Shown here in pieces: positions 1 to 11,622 of a stretch of DNA of 64,000 bases. The notes under the pieces were generated by a model, which did no database searches, was not told the origin of the DNA, and worked only from the letters and a program-made list of their open reading frames with translations. The number at the start of each line of letters is the position of its first letter. The first letter of the stretch is position 1. Source of the stretch: Albula goreensis (Eukaryota; Chordata; Actinopteri; Albuliformes; Albulidae); NCBI GenBank assembly GCA_022829145.1, contig CM040743.1, positions 552,501 through 616,500 of the forward strand, read 5' to 3'. Position numbers and translations under genes: made by a program.

Positions 1-812
1 CTGTGAGTAAACAGGGCAGCCGTCACAGATGCACCTCTCTGTAAAGAGTGTGTTACTTGTGAGTAAACAGGGCAGCTGTCACAGATGCTACTTACTGTGA
101 GTAAACAGGGCAGCCGTCACAGATGCACCTCTCTGTAAACAGTGTGTTACTCTGCTACTTACTGTGAGTAAACAGGGCAGCCATCACAGACGCACCTCTC
201 TGTAAACAGTGTGTTACTCTGCTAATTACTGTGAGTAAACAGGGCAGCCATCACAGACGCACCTCTCTGTAAACAGTGTGTTACTCTGCTAATTACTGTG
301 AGTAAACAGGGCAGCTGTCACAGATGCACCTCTCTGTAAAGAGTGTGTTACTCTGCTACTTACTGTGAGTAAACAGGGCAGCCATCACAGACGCACCTCT
401 CTGTAAACAGTGTGTTACTCTGCTAATTACTGTGAGTAAACAGGGCAGCCGTCACAGATGCACCTCTCTGTAAACAGTGTGTTACTCTGCTACTTACTGT
501 GAGTAAACGGGGCAGCCATCACAGACGCACCTCTCTGTAAAGAGTGTGTTACTCTGCTAATTACTGTGAGTAAACAGGGCAGCCGTCACAGACGCACCTC
601 TCTGTAAAGAGTGTGTTACTCTGCTAATTACTGTGAGTAAACGGGGCAGCCATCACAGACGCACCTCTCTGTAAAGAGTGTGTTACTCTGCTAATTACTG
701 TGAGTAAACAGGGCAGCCGTCACAGATGCACCTCTCTGTAAACAGTGCGTTACTCTGCTAATTACTGTGAGTAAACAGGGCAGCCGTCACAGACGCACCT
801 CTCTGTAAATAG
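1..812. repeat. 67-bp minisatellite, about 13 units, with forkhead-like motifs
   Basis: Tandem array with a period of about 67 bases and two shorter units at the left edge. Each unit contains gtgagtaaacagggcagc and cacctctctgtaaacagtg. The heptamer GTAAACA, a forkhead-factor core, occurs up to twice per unit; some units carry aaacggg or taaagag variants that lose it. The array is cut by the window start, so its full length is unknown. It should lie in casq1 intron 1 if that gene continues to the left. Confidence 0.9.
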
Positions 813-1330
813 ATACTTTCCCCCAGGGTTTGCCAAGGGTACCGTGTGTGTGTGTGTCTGTGTGTGTGTGAGTGTGTGTGCGCGTGTGTGTTCCACTCAG
901 GATTTCAGCACACCTGACTTACACCTGAGTCAGCACACCTGACTTACACCTGAGTCAGCACACCTGAGTTATACCTGTAACTCAGCATATTCAGACTCAG
1001 ACCATACTCCATGTCACCTGTCTGTCTGTCTGTCTGTCCTACAGATCTGTCTGTACACTGTTTCAGTCTGCCTATTTTGTGTTCTCTGTGCATAGGTGAT
1101 CTGTCTGTCAGTGTTGTATATGTGTCAGTGATCTGTCTGACAGTTGATGTATATATATCAGTGATCTGTCTGTCAGTGTTGTATATATGCCAGTGATCTG
1201 TCTGTCAGTGTTGTATATATGATCTGTCTGACAGTGATGTATATATTCCAGTGATCTGTCTGTCAGTGTTGTATATGTGTCAGTGAGCTTGTCTGTCTAA
1301 GGGTGTTGTCAGCTTTGTCAGTGATGTGTC
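813..1330. repeat. TG tract and degenerate short repeats
   Basis: A TG-rich run at about 845-890 is followed by three copies of a unit containing cagcacacctgacttacac (895-970). A degenerate series of gatctgtctgtcagtgttg units then runs to about 1300. No coding signal is visible. Confidence 0.75.
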
Positions 1331-1446
1331 AGTCATCATTCTTTGTGAGTGTGTGGGTCTGTGTTCCATTTGTCTGATTGTAGAGTGTGTCAGTGTTCTT
1401 ACAGTCATTCTGTTGCTCTCTGTGGTCTGTACCTGTGTCTCAAACA

Positions 1447-1571
1447 GCACACTTCCATTGGCCACCCTGCTGATCTCCTCTGTGAGCACAGGCATTCATA
1501 CGTGGGAGTATGAAGATATGAGCACCGAAGGACAGAACTTTGGGATCAATAATGGATTGGAAAAGCTTTGA
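1447..1571 (+). other. Possible terminal coding exon of an unrecognised plus-strand gene
   Basis: A pyrimidine-rich stretch ending in AG (either near 1446 or near 1490) precedes an open frame that ends at the TGA at 1569-1571. The last residues read FGINNGLEKL. An AATAAA lies 155 bases downstream, and the sequence here is non-repetitive. I do not recognise the protein. No other exon of such a gene can be seen, and a plus-strand gene here would sit inside the expected casq1 intron. This is a weak call; chance is the main alternative. Confidence 0.2.
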
Positions 1572-1725
1572 CCCAAAACCTTTACCATTTGCACGATCAG
1601 GAAACATTTCCTAGAGCAGGTCATTAGCTAACATTTTACTGTATTTGTTATATTTTTATTTATAGATGTTACTGATGTAACAATTTGACATTGTCTTGTG
1701 TGATTGGTTATTTTTTTACTGTCAT

Positions 1726-1731
1726 AATAAA
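1726..1731 (+). terminator. AATAAA polyadenylation signal candidate
   Basis: A canonical AATAAA is followed by a GT-rich stretch (agttgtctg). It would serve the weak terminal-exon candidate just upstream. The surrounding 1,572-2,240 segment is AT-rich, non-repetitive and otherwise empty. Confidence 0.25.
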
Positions 1732-2269
1732 GTTGTCTGAATTGAATGAACAATTATTTTAATTATTTTCACAGTTTTAGATGTAATATTAGCTTGCTAG
1801 ACTGGCTTCTTCTCTCAGCTGGTTACATGTAAAAATGGAATGTGATTAGTGCCTGTGCTCCTAGCAGTGGCAGGGGTCCACGCTCACACACAGGTGAAGG
1901 CACGACATCTGGAGACACTGCCAAGAGGCTAAAATCTCATTGGTTAATTGCACTTATGAGCACTGATACATTTCTGAATATACATGACCAATTAAGTGAA
2001 TCATTAACCCTCAACATTATGCAGCCTAAAGATTTCATTTGTCCAGGTTCCATTTATGAAACAAAGTGTGGTATTATTACTGACAACATACTATTTTCAT
2101 CATACATATACATAATGTATATGACTGTTTCTCCTGTGTATACTGTAAGTGTCAAATCTGACTATCATACTTCAGTTTGGACTTCTCCAAAATGGTAGCG
2201 CACACATGGTGCAATTTCAGAGCCTGTAAGCACATTACATGGGTCTATCTGTCCATCTGTCTGTCCCTG

Positions 2270-3705
2270 TGCTCAGTTTATTCCTCCCAGTGTTCTCTCT
2301 CTGTCTCTCTGTTTCAGTGTTCTCTCTCTCTGTCTCTGTTTCAGTGTTCTCTCTCTGTGTCTCTGTTTCAGTGTTCTCTCTCTGTCTCTCTGTTTCAGTG
2401 TTCTCTCTCTGTCTCTCTGTTTCAGTGTTCTCTCTCTCTGTCTCTCTGTTTCAGTGTTCTCTCTCTGTCTCTGTTTCAGTGTTCTCTCTCTGTGTCTCTG
2501 TTTCAGTGTTCTCTCTCTGTGTCTCTGTTTCAGTGTTCTCTCTCTGTGTCTCTGTTTCAGTGTTCTCTCTCTCTGTCTCTCTGTTTCAGTGTTCTCTCTC
2601 TCTGTCTCTCTGTTTCAGTGTTCTCTCTCTCTGTCCCTCTGTTTCAGTGTTCTCTCTCTGTCTCTGTTTCAGTGTTCTCTCTCTCTGTCTCTCTGTTTCA
2701 GTGTTCTCTCTCTCTGTCTCTCTGTTTCAGTGTTCTCTCTCTGTCTCTCTGTTTCAGTGTTCTCTCTCTCTCTGTCTCTCTGTTTCAGTGTTCTCTCTCT
2801 GTGTTCTGTCTCTCTGTTTCAGTGTTCTCTCTCTCTGTCTCTCTGTTTCAGTGTTCTCTCTCTCTGTCTCTCTGTTTCAGTGTTCTCTCTCTGTGTTTCA
2901 GTGTTCTCTCTCTCTGTGTCTCTGTTTCAGTGTTCTCTCTCTGTCTCTCTGTTTCAGTGTTCTCTCTCTGTCTCTCTGTTTCAGTGTTCTCTCTCTCTGT
3001 CTCTCTGTTTCAGTGTTCTCTCTCTGTCTCTCTGTTTCAGTGTTCTCTCTCTCTGTCTCTCTGTTTCAGTGTTCTCTCTCTCTGTGTCTCTGTTTCAGTG
3101 TTCTCTCTCTCTGTGTCTCTCTGTTTCAGTGTTCTCTCTCTCTGTCTCTCTGTTTCAGTGTTCTCTCTCTCTGTGTCTCTCTGTTTCAGTGTTCTCTCTG
3201 TGTCTGTGTTCTCTCTGTGTTGGTGTTATCTCTGTCTCAGTGTGTTCTCTCTCTCTGTGTCTCTCTGTTTCAGTGTTCTCTCTCTGTGTCTCTCTGTGTC
3301 TGTGTTCTCTCTGTGTTGGGGTGGTATCTCTGTGTCTGTGTTCTCTCTGTGTTGGTGTTCTCTGTGTCTGTGTTCTCTCTGTGTTGTCTCTGTGTCTGTG
3401 TTCTCTCTGTGTTGGTGTTCTCTCTCTGTGTCTCTCTGTGTCTGTGTTCTCTGTGTTGGGGTGGTATCTGTGCCTGTGTTCTCTCTGTGTTGGTGTTCTC
3501 TCTGTGTTGGTGTTCTCTCTGTGTCTGTGTTCTCTCTGTGTTGGTGTTCTCTCTGTGTCTGTGTTCTCTCTGTGTTGGTGTTCTCTCTGTGTCTGTGTTC
3601 TCTCTGTGTCTGTGTTCTCTCTGTGCCTGTGTTCTCTCTGTGTTGCTGTTCTCTCTGTGTCTGTGTTCTCTCTGTGTTGCTGTTCTCTCTGTGTAGGTGT
3701 TTGGA
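2270..3705. repeat. Pyrimidine minisatellite with repeated acceptor-like ctgtttcag units
   Basis: Roughly 35-40 units of 24-32 bases, each of the form ctctctgtctctctgtttca followed by gtgt. From about 3190 the units change to ttctctctgtgttggtgt. On the plus strand each early unit is a long polypyrimidine run ending in CAG, so it looks like a vertebrate 3' splice site. The long Ser/Leu/Cys-rich open frames in all three plus frames are a by-product of the repeat and are not genes. Confidence 0.9.
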
Positions 3706-3960
3706 CAGTGACCGCCCTGCCGAGCCCTCAGTCAGCGCCATATTTGTCAGTGAGGGGTATTAATATGTGTGGGGCTCAGGGGTGCGGATGTGCCCAGCTC
3801 CCCGAATGGGCCAGTGTGCACAGTACACAGCTATATAAGGCAGCTTTGAGAAGCCATGAGTCAACAGCACAGCTAGCTTCTGCCCTCAGGCCAAGAAACA
3901 GGGGCTGGAGGGAGCAGGGACACTCGATCCAACGGCTGACATAAGCGCTCTCTCTCCCTC
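3706..3960 (+). promoter_or_regulatory. Unique-sequence island with CArG-like, AT-rich and TATA motifs
   Basis: This 250-base non-repetitive island sits between two arrays. In order it holds ccatatttgt at 3738-3747 (one mismatch to the CC(A/T)6GG SRF site), an AT-rich tattaatatg, and TATATAAG at 3832-3839 with suitable spacing for a TSS near 3865. No coding exon follows within view. It could be an orphan promoter, a muscle enhancer of casq1, or chance. Confidence 0.35.
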
Positions 3961-4379
3961 TCTCTCTCCCTCTCAATCCTGCTCTTGCTTTCTCTCCATC
4001 TTTCCTTCAGTCTCCCTCTTTCCTTCTCTCTTTCAGTCTTTTACCTCTTTCTCATCTGCTCTCACCCTCTGTAGATCTCTCTGTCCATTTCTCTTGGTCA
4101 GCCTGATGTTATCCAGATTCAGAAGTTCTTTATGGGAATGGCAATATGCTGCTTTATGTTACTAAAGCATTTATAATGGCAATACGGTGCTTTATGGTAC
4201 AAAAGCAATTACATACAAATACCACAGCAATAGCAGTAAATGAATAGGAACAGGGATGGTAATAGGAACTATAAGGAGGAAACAGAAAGTTACTCATGCT
4301 TTGTTTTAAATTGAGTCATTGATTTTTACAGGAGTACATTGATGTGGCTGGTTCAGCACTGGCCTGGATGACAGCCTGA
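3961..4379. other. Pyrimidine-rich then AT-rich stretch, no gene seen
   Basis: Short ctctccctc runs extend to about 4090 and are followed by ordinary AT-rich sequence with a duplicated phrase (tatgctgctttatgttac and a near copy). I see no exon or RNA gene. Confidence 0.6.
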
Positions 4380-4740
4380 GTGCTGGGTCAGAGAGTGCTG
4401 GGTCAAAAAAGTGTTAGGTCTGGGAGTGCTGGGTTAGAAAACGCTGGGTCAGAGAGTGCTGGGTTAGACAGTGTTGGGTCAGAGAGTGCTTGGTTAGAAA
4501 GTGCTGACTCAGAGGGTTCTGGATCAGCGAGTGCTGGGTTAGAAAGTGTTGGATCAGCGAGTGCTGGGTTAGAAAGTGTTGGGTCAGAGAGTATTAAGTT
4601 AGAGAATGCTGGATTGGAGAGTGCTGGGTTAGAGAATGCTGGACTGGAGAGTGCTGGGTTAGAGGATGCTGGATTGGAGAGTTCTGGGTTAGAGAATGCT
4701 GGATTGGAGAGTGCTGGGTCAGGGTTTCCCGCTGAAGATT
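4380..4740. repeat. 15-bp degenerate array (gagagtgctgggtta type)
   Basis: About 23 units of 15 bases. Because 15 is a multiple of three, one plus-strand frame stays open for 120 codons and reads as ESAGLENAGL-type pentapeptides. There is no signal peptide, no splice context and no similarity I recognise, so I treat it as a repeat and not a gene. Confidence 0.8.
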
Positions 4741-4794
4741 AGGCCAGACTGGAGCAATGCCTCACTGAACTGGGCAGCCTGCTGTGTGACCTTT

Positions 4795-6350
4795 CCTAAA
4801 TCAAACCCACAGACCGTGTGAGTTTCTGCCCCAAATCAAACCCACAGACCGTGTGAGTTTCTGCCCAAAATCAAACCCACAGGCTGTGTGAGTTTCTGCC
4901 CCAAATCAAACCAACAGGCCGTGTGAGTTTCTGCCCCAAATCAAACCCACAGACCGTGTGAGTTTCTGCCCCAAATCAAACCCACAGACCGTGTGATTTT
5001 CTGCCCCAAATCAAACCAACAGGCCGTGTGAGTTTCTGCCCCAAATCAAACCCACAGACCGTGTGAGTTTCTGCCCCAAATCAAACCCACAGACCGTGTG
5101 AGTTTCTGCCCCAAATCAAACCCACAGACCGTGTGATTTTCTCTGCCCCAAATCAAACCAACAGGCCGTGTGAGTTTCTGCCCCAAATCAAACCCACAGG
5201 CCGTGTGAGTTTCTGCCCCAAATCAAACCCACAGACCGTGTGATTTCTGCCCCAAATCAAACCCACAGGCTGCAGAGTTTCTGCCCAAATCAAACCCACA
5301 GACCATGGATTTTCTGCCCAAATCAAAACCCACAGGCCAGGTGAGTTTCTGCCCCAAATCAAACCCACAGGCCGTGTGAGTTTCTGCCCAAACCCACAAG
5401 TCAAACCAAACCCACAGGCCGTGTGATTTTCTGCCCCAAATCAAAACCCACAGGCCGTGTGAGTTTCTGCCCAAATCAAACCCACAGGCCGTGTGAGTTT
5501 TCTGCCCAAATCAAACCCACAGGCCGTGTGAGTTTCTGCCCCAAATCAAACCCACAGGCAGTGTGAGTTTCTGCCCAAATCAAACCCACAGGCCATGTGA
5601 TTTTCTGCCCAAATCAAACCAACAGGCCGTGTGAGTTTCTGCCCCAAATCAAACCCACAGACCGTGTGAGTTTCTGCCCCAAATCAAACCCACAGACCGT
5701 GTGATTTTCTGCCCCAAATCAAACCCACAGGCCGTGTGAGTGTCTGCCCCAAATCAAACCCACAGGCTGTGTGAGTTTCTGCCCAAAATCAAACCCACAG
5801 GCCGTGTGAGTTTCTGCCCCAAATCAAACCCACAGGCCGTGTGAGTTTCTGCCCCAAATCAAACCCACAGACCATGTGATTTTCTGCCCCAAATCAAACC
5901 CACAGGCCGTGTGAGTTTCTGCCCCAAATCAAACCCACAGGCCGTGTGATTTTCTGCCCCAAATCAAACCCACAGGCCGTGTGAGTTTCTGCCCCAAATC
6001 AAACCCACAGGCCGTGTGAGTTTCTGCCCCAAATCAAACCCACAGACCGTGTGAGTTTCTACCCAAAATCAAACCCACAGGCTGTGTGAGTTTCTGCCCC
6101 AAATCAAACCAACAGGCCGTGTGAGTTTCTGCCCCAAATCAAACCCACAGGCAGTGTGGGTTTCTGCCCCAAATCAAACCCACAGGCAGTGTGATTTTCT
6201 GCCCCAAATCAAACCCACAGGCCATGTGAGTTTCTGCCCCAAATCAAACCCACAGGCAGTGTGGGTTTCTGCCCCAAATCAAACCCACAGACCGTGTGAT
6301 TTTCTGCCCCAAATCAAACCCACAGGCCGTGTGAGTCTCTGCCCCAAATC
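4795..6350. repeat. 35-bp minisatellite, about 44 units
   Basis: Each unit contains tttctgccccaaatcaaacc followed by cacagaccgtgtgag. Length variants of 33-36 bases are present and unit sequence is highly homogeneous, which points to recent expansion or ongoing homogenisation. No unique spacers occur between units. Confidence 0.95.
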
Positions 6351-6589
6351 AAGCATATTACTTTGCTTATGTACTGTTGTGATTAAATTCTAAATCTACA
6401 AAAATTTTGGGAGCACTATATGAATTTGTTCATGCCCTCTTCATCTGTTCCAATCCTGTTACATAGTAATTACATGTGTGAAACAAGACTAGCCCTGTTA
6501 CATGGTAATAACACATTTATATTTGTACGTTGTAACCTCTTTTATATTTTGTACATTGTGTAGAACCAAGGGGTATAGCACCTTAGTCC

Positions 6590-8425
6590 ATAGACCTAGA
6601 CCTCAGTCAGTCTGCTCTGAGTTACAAAATGGCTAAAGATCACTCAGTCAGTCTGCTCTGAGTCACAGAATGGCTAAAGATCACACATTCAGTCTGCTCT
6701 GAGTCACAGAATGGCTAAAGATCACTCACTCCGTCTGCTCTGAGTCACAGAATGGCTAAAGATCACTCATTCAGTCTGCTCTGAGTCACAGAATGGCTAA
6801 AGATCACTCACTCCGTCTGCTCTGAGTCACAGAATGGCTAAAGATCACTCACTCCGTCTGCTCTGAGTCACAGAATGGCTAAAGATCACTCTCTCCGTCT
6901 GCCTGAGTCACAGAATGGCTAAAGATCACTGAGTCACAGAATGGCTAAAGATCACTCTCTCCGTCTGCTCTGAGTGACAGAATGGCTAAAGATCACTCAC
7001 TCAGTCTGCTCTGAGTCACAGAATGGCTAAAGATCACTCACTCAGTCTGCTCTGAGTCACAGAATGGCTAAAGATCACTCACTCCGTCTGCTCTGAGTCA
7101 CAGAATGGCTAAAGATCACTCTCTCCGTCTGCTCTGAGTCACAGAATGGCTAAAGATCACTCTCTCCGTCTGCTCTGAGTGACAGAATGGCTAAAGATCA
7201 CTCATTCAGTCTGCTCTGAGTCACAGAATGGCTAAAGATCACTCAGTCAGTCTGCTCTGAGTCACAGAATGGCTAAAGATCACTCTCTCCGTCTGCTCTG
7301 AGTGACAGAATGGCTAAAGATCACTCATTCAGTCTGCTCTGAGTCACAGAATGGCTAAAGATCACTCACTCAGTCTGCTCTGAGTCACAGAATGGCTAAA
7401 GATCACTCTCTCCGTCTGCTCTGAGTCACAGAATGGCTAAAGATCACTCACTCCGTCTGCTCTGAGTCACAGAATGGCTAAAGATCACTCATTCAGTCTG
7501 CTCTGAGTCACAGAATGGCTAAAGATCACTCTCTCAGTCTGCTCTGAGTCACAGAATGGCTAAAGATCACTCAGTCAGTCTGCTCTGAGTCACAGAATGG
7601 CTAAAGATCACTCAGTCAGTCTGCTCTGAGTCACAGAATGGCTAAAGATCACTCACTCCGTCTGCTCTGAGTCACAGAATGGCTAAAGATCACTCTCTCC
7701 GTCTGCTCTGAGTCACAGAATGGCTAAAGATCACTCTCTCCGTCTGCTCTGAGTCACAGAATGGCTAAAGATCACTCACTCCGTCTGCTCTGAGTCACAG
7801 AATGGCTAAAGATCACTCAGTCAGTCTGCTCTGAGTCACAGAATGGCTAAAGATCACTCATTCAGTCTGCTCTGAGTCACAGAATGGCTAAAGATCACTC
7901 TCTCCGTCTGCTCTGAGTCACAGAATGGCTAAAGATCACTCAGTCAGTCTGCTCTGAGTCACAGAATGGCTAAAGATCACTCAGTCAGTCTGCTCTGAGT
8001 CACAGAATGGCTAAAGATCACTCACTCCGTCTGCTCTGAGTCACAGAATGGCTAAAGATCACTCTCTCCGTCTGCTCTGAGTCACAGAATGGCTAAAGAT
8101 CACTCTCTCCGTCTGCTCTGAGTCACAGAATGGCTAAAGATCACTCACTCCGTCTGCTCTGAGTCACAGAATGGCTAAAGATCACTCAGTCAGTCTGCTC
8201 TGAGTCACAGAATGGCTAAAGATCACTCACTCCGTCTGCTCTGAGTCACAGAATGGCTAAAGATCACTCACTCCGTCTGCTCTGAGTCACAGAATGGCTA
8301 AAGATCACTCGCTCCGTCTGCTCTGAGTCACAGAATGGCTAAAGATCACTCACTCAGTCTGCTCTGAGTCACAGAATGGCTAAAGATCACTCATTCAGTC
8401 TGCTCTGAGTCACAGAATGGCTAAA
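6590..8425. repeat. 41-bp minisatellite, about 44 units, each with a TGAGTCA motif
   Basis: Each unit contains tctgctctgagtcacagaat followed by ggctaaagatcactca. Nearly every unit carries TGAGTCA, the AP-1 (TRE) consensus; a few have gagtgacag instead. One shortened unit lies near 6900-6950. The array is very homogeneous across 1.8 kb. Confidence 0.95.
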
Positions 8426-8755
8426 GAGCTATGACTACAGGAAATGTCTGTGAGAGTGATCAATAACTGTAGAAAGTGTCTATGAGAGTCTTGTCTTATT
8501 TTATACATTTTATTTAGTCTTTCATTACATACTATCACTTCCTTCTTCCATTTTTGGAGACTATGTCCTACTCTGTCTGTCTCCATATGTTATCCTTCAT
8601 ATAATTGCATGGCATCCAAGAGGTATGAATTTTATTACAGAACTTGGCTTGACTAAATCAGCTGATAGCATATTTCAGTATACAGCAAGGGCAGGTAGCT
8701 TCAGGAACAGCAGGTGAGAAACAGAGTTTCAGTGCCATACCTGTTCAGTACACCT
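8426..8755. other. Non-repetitive spacer, nothing seen
   Basis: AT-rich sequence without exon-like open frames, RNA genes or motifs I could support. Confidence 0.6.
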
Positions 8756-8759
8756 GGCC

Positions 8760-9965
8760 AGTGCTGTACCTGCTGTACCTAGTGACTACTTACACCCTAC
8801 AGGCCACAAACAGAACTACAGGAGAGCCGGTGACTACTTTACACCCTACAGACCACACACAGTGCTGCAGGAGAGCCAGAGACTATTTTACACCCTACAG
8901 GCCACGTACAGTACAACAGGAGAGAGCCAGTGACTATTTCATACCCTACAGGCCATACTCAGTACTACAGGAGAGAGCCAGTGACTATTTCATACCCTAC
9001 AGGCCATACTCAGTACTACAGGAGAGAGCCAGTGACTATTTCATACCCTACAGGCCATACTCAGTACTACAGGAGAGCCAGTGACTATTTCATACCCTAC
9101 AGGCCACACACAGTACTACAGGAGAGCCAGAGACTATTTTACACCCTACAGGCCATAAACCCAACTACAGGAGAGCCAGTGACTATTTTACACCCTACCA
9201 GCCACACGCAGTACTACAGGAGAGAGCCAGTGACTATTTCATACCCTACAGGCCATACTCAGTACTACAGGAGAGAGCAAGTGACTATTTTACACCCTAC
9301 AGGACACACACAGCACTACAGGAGAGCTATTTGACAATTTTACACTCTGCAGTCCACAGACAGTACTACAGGAGAGCCAGTGACTATATTACACCCTACA
9401 GGCCACACACAGTACTACAGGAGAGCCAGTGACTATACTACACCCTACAGGCCACACACATTACTACAGGAGAGAGCCAGTGACTATTTTACATCCTACA
9501 TGTCACACACAGTACTACAGGTGAGAGCTAGTGACTATTTCACACCCTACAGACCATAAACAGAACTACAGGAGAGCCAGTGACTATTTTATACCCTACA
9601 GGACATGCACATCACTACAGGTGAGAGCTAGTGACTATTTCACACCCTACAGACCATAAACAGAACTACAGGAGAGCCAGTGACTATTTTATACCCTACA
9701 GGACACGCACATCACTACAGGTGAGAGCTAGTGACTATTTTACACCCTACAGACCATAACCAGAACTACAGGAGAGCCAGTGACTACTTTACACCCAACA
9801 GGCCACACACATCACTACAGGTGACCCAGTGACTATTTTATACTCTACAAGCCACACACAGTACTACAGGAGAGAGCCAGTGACTATTTTACACCCTACA
9901 GACCATAAACAGAACTATTAGATAGAGCCAACTATTTTACATCCAACTGGCCAAACACAGTACAA
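8760..9965. repeat. ~48-51-bp minisatellite, about 24 units
   Basis: Units contain gccagtgactattttacacc, then ctacaggccacacacagtac and taCAGGAGA. Subfamilies are visible: 51-base units with a double gaga near 8930-9060, and a higher-order pair repeated near 9520-9750. Confidence 0.9.
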
Positions 9966-10994
9966 CAGAAGTATGTATTTTCTACAGTATGAGAGCTATA
10001 GGGCAGCTGTGACCAGCTCTGTCCAGCAGAGGAGCATGTGGATGTGGTGGGGGAGGGGGGTCAGAAAGCAAATCTTTGCTGAATGAGCTGAATGAGTGGC
10101 CTCTGGCATCAGGAGGCTTTATGAGGGGGGGGGAATGGAATTGTAAATTTAGCCTCCATGTCCCACACTAATGCAGGACTATTTTGGCAAGGTGGAGCTC
10201 ACATTGAGGGGAACTGCGATCCACTGATAGAATTGGACTGCAGTTTCTCAGCAACTGCAAAATCCCTATAACCAAAATCTCCCCATAGCACCCAAAAGCC
10301 CTGCTTCCTGTGTATAACCTGTGAGATTCTCCTCTGTCTAACATATCTGTTCCCCCTCTGTGCACCTCTAATAAGCTGTTTTTCTTTATAGTCAGTCATG
10401 TGTGTGAGTTAAATATCTGCTGTGTGATACAGTACATGTGACTGTAGCAGAAAAATGCATTTTAAATACGTCAGTATAAATTCAATACGTAAGTATAAAG
10501 CAGCCACTTCTGTGAAAGAAGTTAAAACAACACTGTACAGCTGATCTGTGAAATATGGGCCTGATTGCTGTGACAGCAACTGACCAAATCTCTGAACCAA
10601 CTGACACAAACAATGGCTCTCAAGTTTCACTTCTGCCATAGCCAATGAGCTCTTAAGCATGTGTCAGCAAGCATCAAGAATTTGTTTTATTGGTCACATA
10701 TGTCCATGTGACCTACTAGAAGTAGGTGAAATAAACCTGTGTCTGGAAGAAGCAGCCAGTGGTCCTGTGTGTGAGTGTGAGTATGAATGAGTGTGAGTAT
10801 CTGAACATATGTGTATCTGTTCACATATGTGAGTATATGTTTGCATGAGTGTGTGTCTACATGTTTGTGATTGTATGTGGAAGTGTTTGTGTGTATCCAT
10901 TTTACTGTGTGCTTGATTGGGTATGTTTTGGGGGGACAGGGCGCTGTTAGCAGTATCATCATGTATTTACATCCTTCAGCAACACATACTTTTT
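9966..10994. other. Mostly unique sequence, no gene seen
   Basis: It contains a G-run region at 10047-10060 and 10122-10134 and a short TG-rich part at 10765-10890. Minus-strand frames of 60-105 codons exist but lack splice context or recognisable similarity. I searched here for later calsequestrin exons (for example the DPDDFP motif or an acidic tail) and saw none. Confidence 0.6.
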
Positions 10995-11622
10995 CAACCT
11001 GCATGTGAGACAGTGTGGGTCATAGCATGGGCCAGTGTGGGTCATAGCATGTGCCAGTGTGGGTCATAGCATGGGCCGGTGTGGGTCATAGCATGGGCCG
11101 GTGTGGGTCATAGCATGTGCCAGTGTGGGTCATAGCATGGGCCGGTGTGGGTCATAGCATGTGCCAGTGTGGGTCATAGCATGGGCCGGTGTGGGTCATA
11201 GCATGGGCCGGTGTGGGTCATAGCATGTGCCGGTGTGGGTCATAGCATGGGCCGGTGTGGGTCATAGCATGTGCCAGTGTGGGTCATAGCATGTGCCAGT
11301 GTGGGTCATAGCATGGGCCAGTGTGGGTCATAGCATGTGCCAGTGTGGGTCATAGTGTGCCAGCGTGGGTCATAGCATGGGCCAGGGCTGGTGTGGGTCA
11401 TAGCATGTGCCGGTGTGGGTCATAGCATGTGGGTCCATGTGCCAGTGTGGGTCATAGCATGGGCCGGTGTGGGTCATAGCATGGGCTGGTGTGGGTCATA
11501 GCATGGGCCGGTGTGGGTCATAGCATGTGCCAGTGTGGGTCATAGCATGTGCCAGTGTGGGTCATAGCATGGGCCGGTGTGGGTCATAGCATGGGCTGGT
11601 GTGGGTCATAGCATGTGCCAGA
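10995..11622. repeat. 22-bp minisatellite, about 28 units
   Basis: The unit is gtgtgggtcatagcatgggc plus two bases (cg, ca or variants). A few units are interrupted near 11360-11440. Confidence 0.95.

Noticed and set aside
2177-3944. Three overlapping plus-strand open frames of about 500 codons rich in Ser, Leu, Cys and Val
   Set aside because: They are translations of one pyrimidine minisatellite in all three frames and have no unique sequence or splice support.
4795-8425. Regular 35- and 41-base direct repeats resembling a CRISPR array
   Set aside because: There are no unique spacers, the repeats are contiguous, and the window is vertebrate with intron-containing genes.
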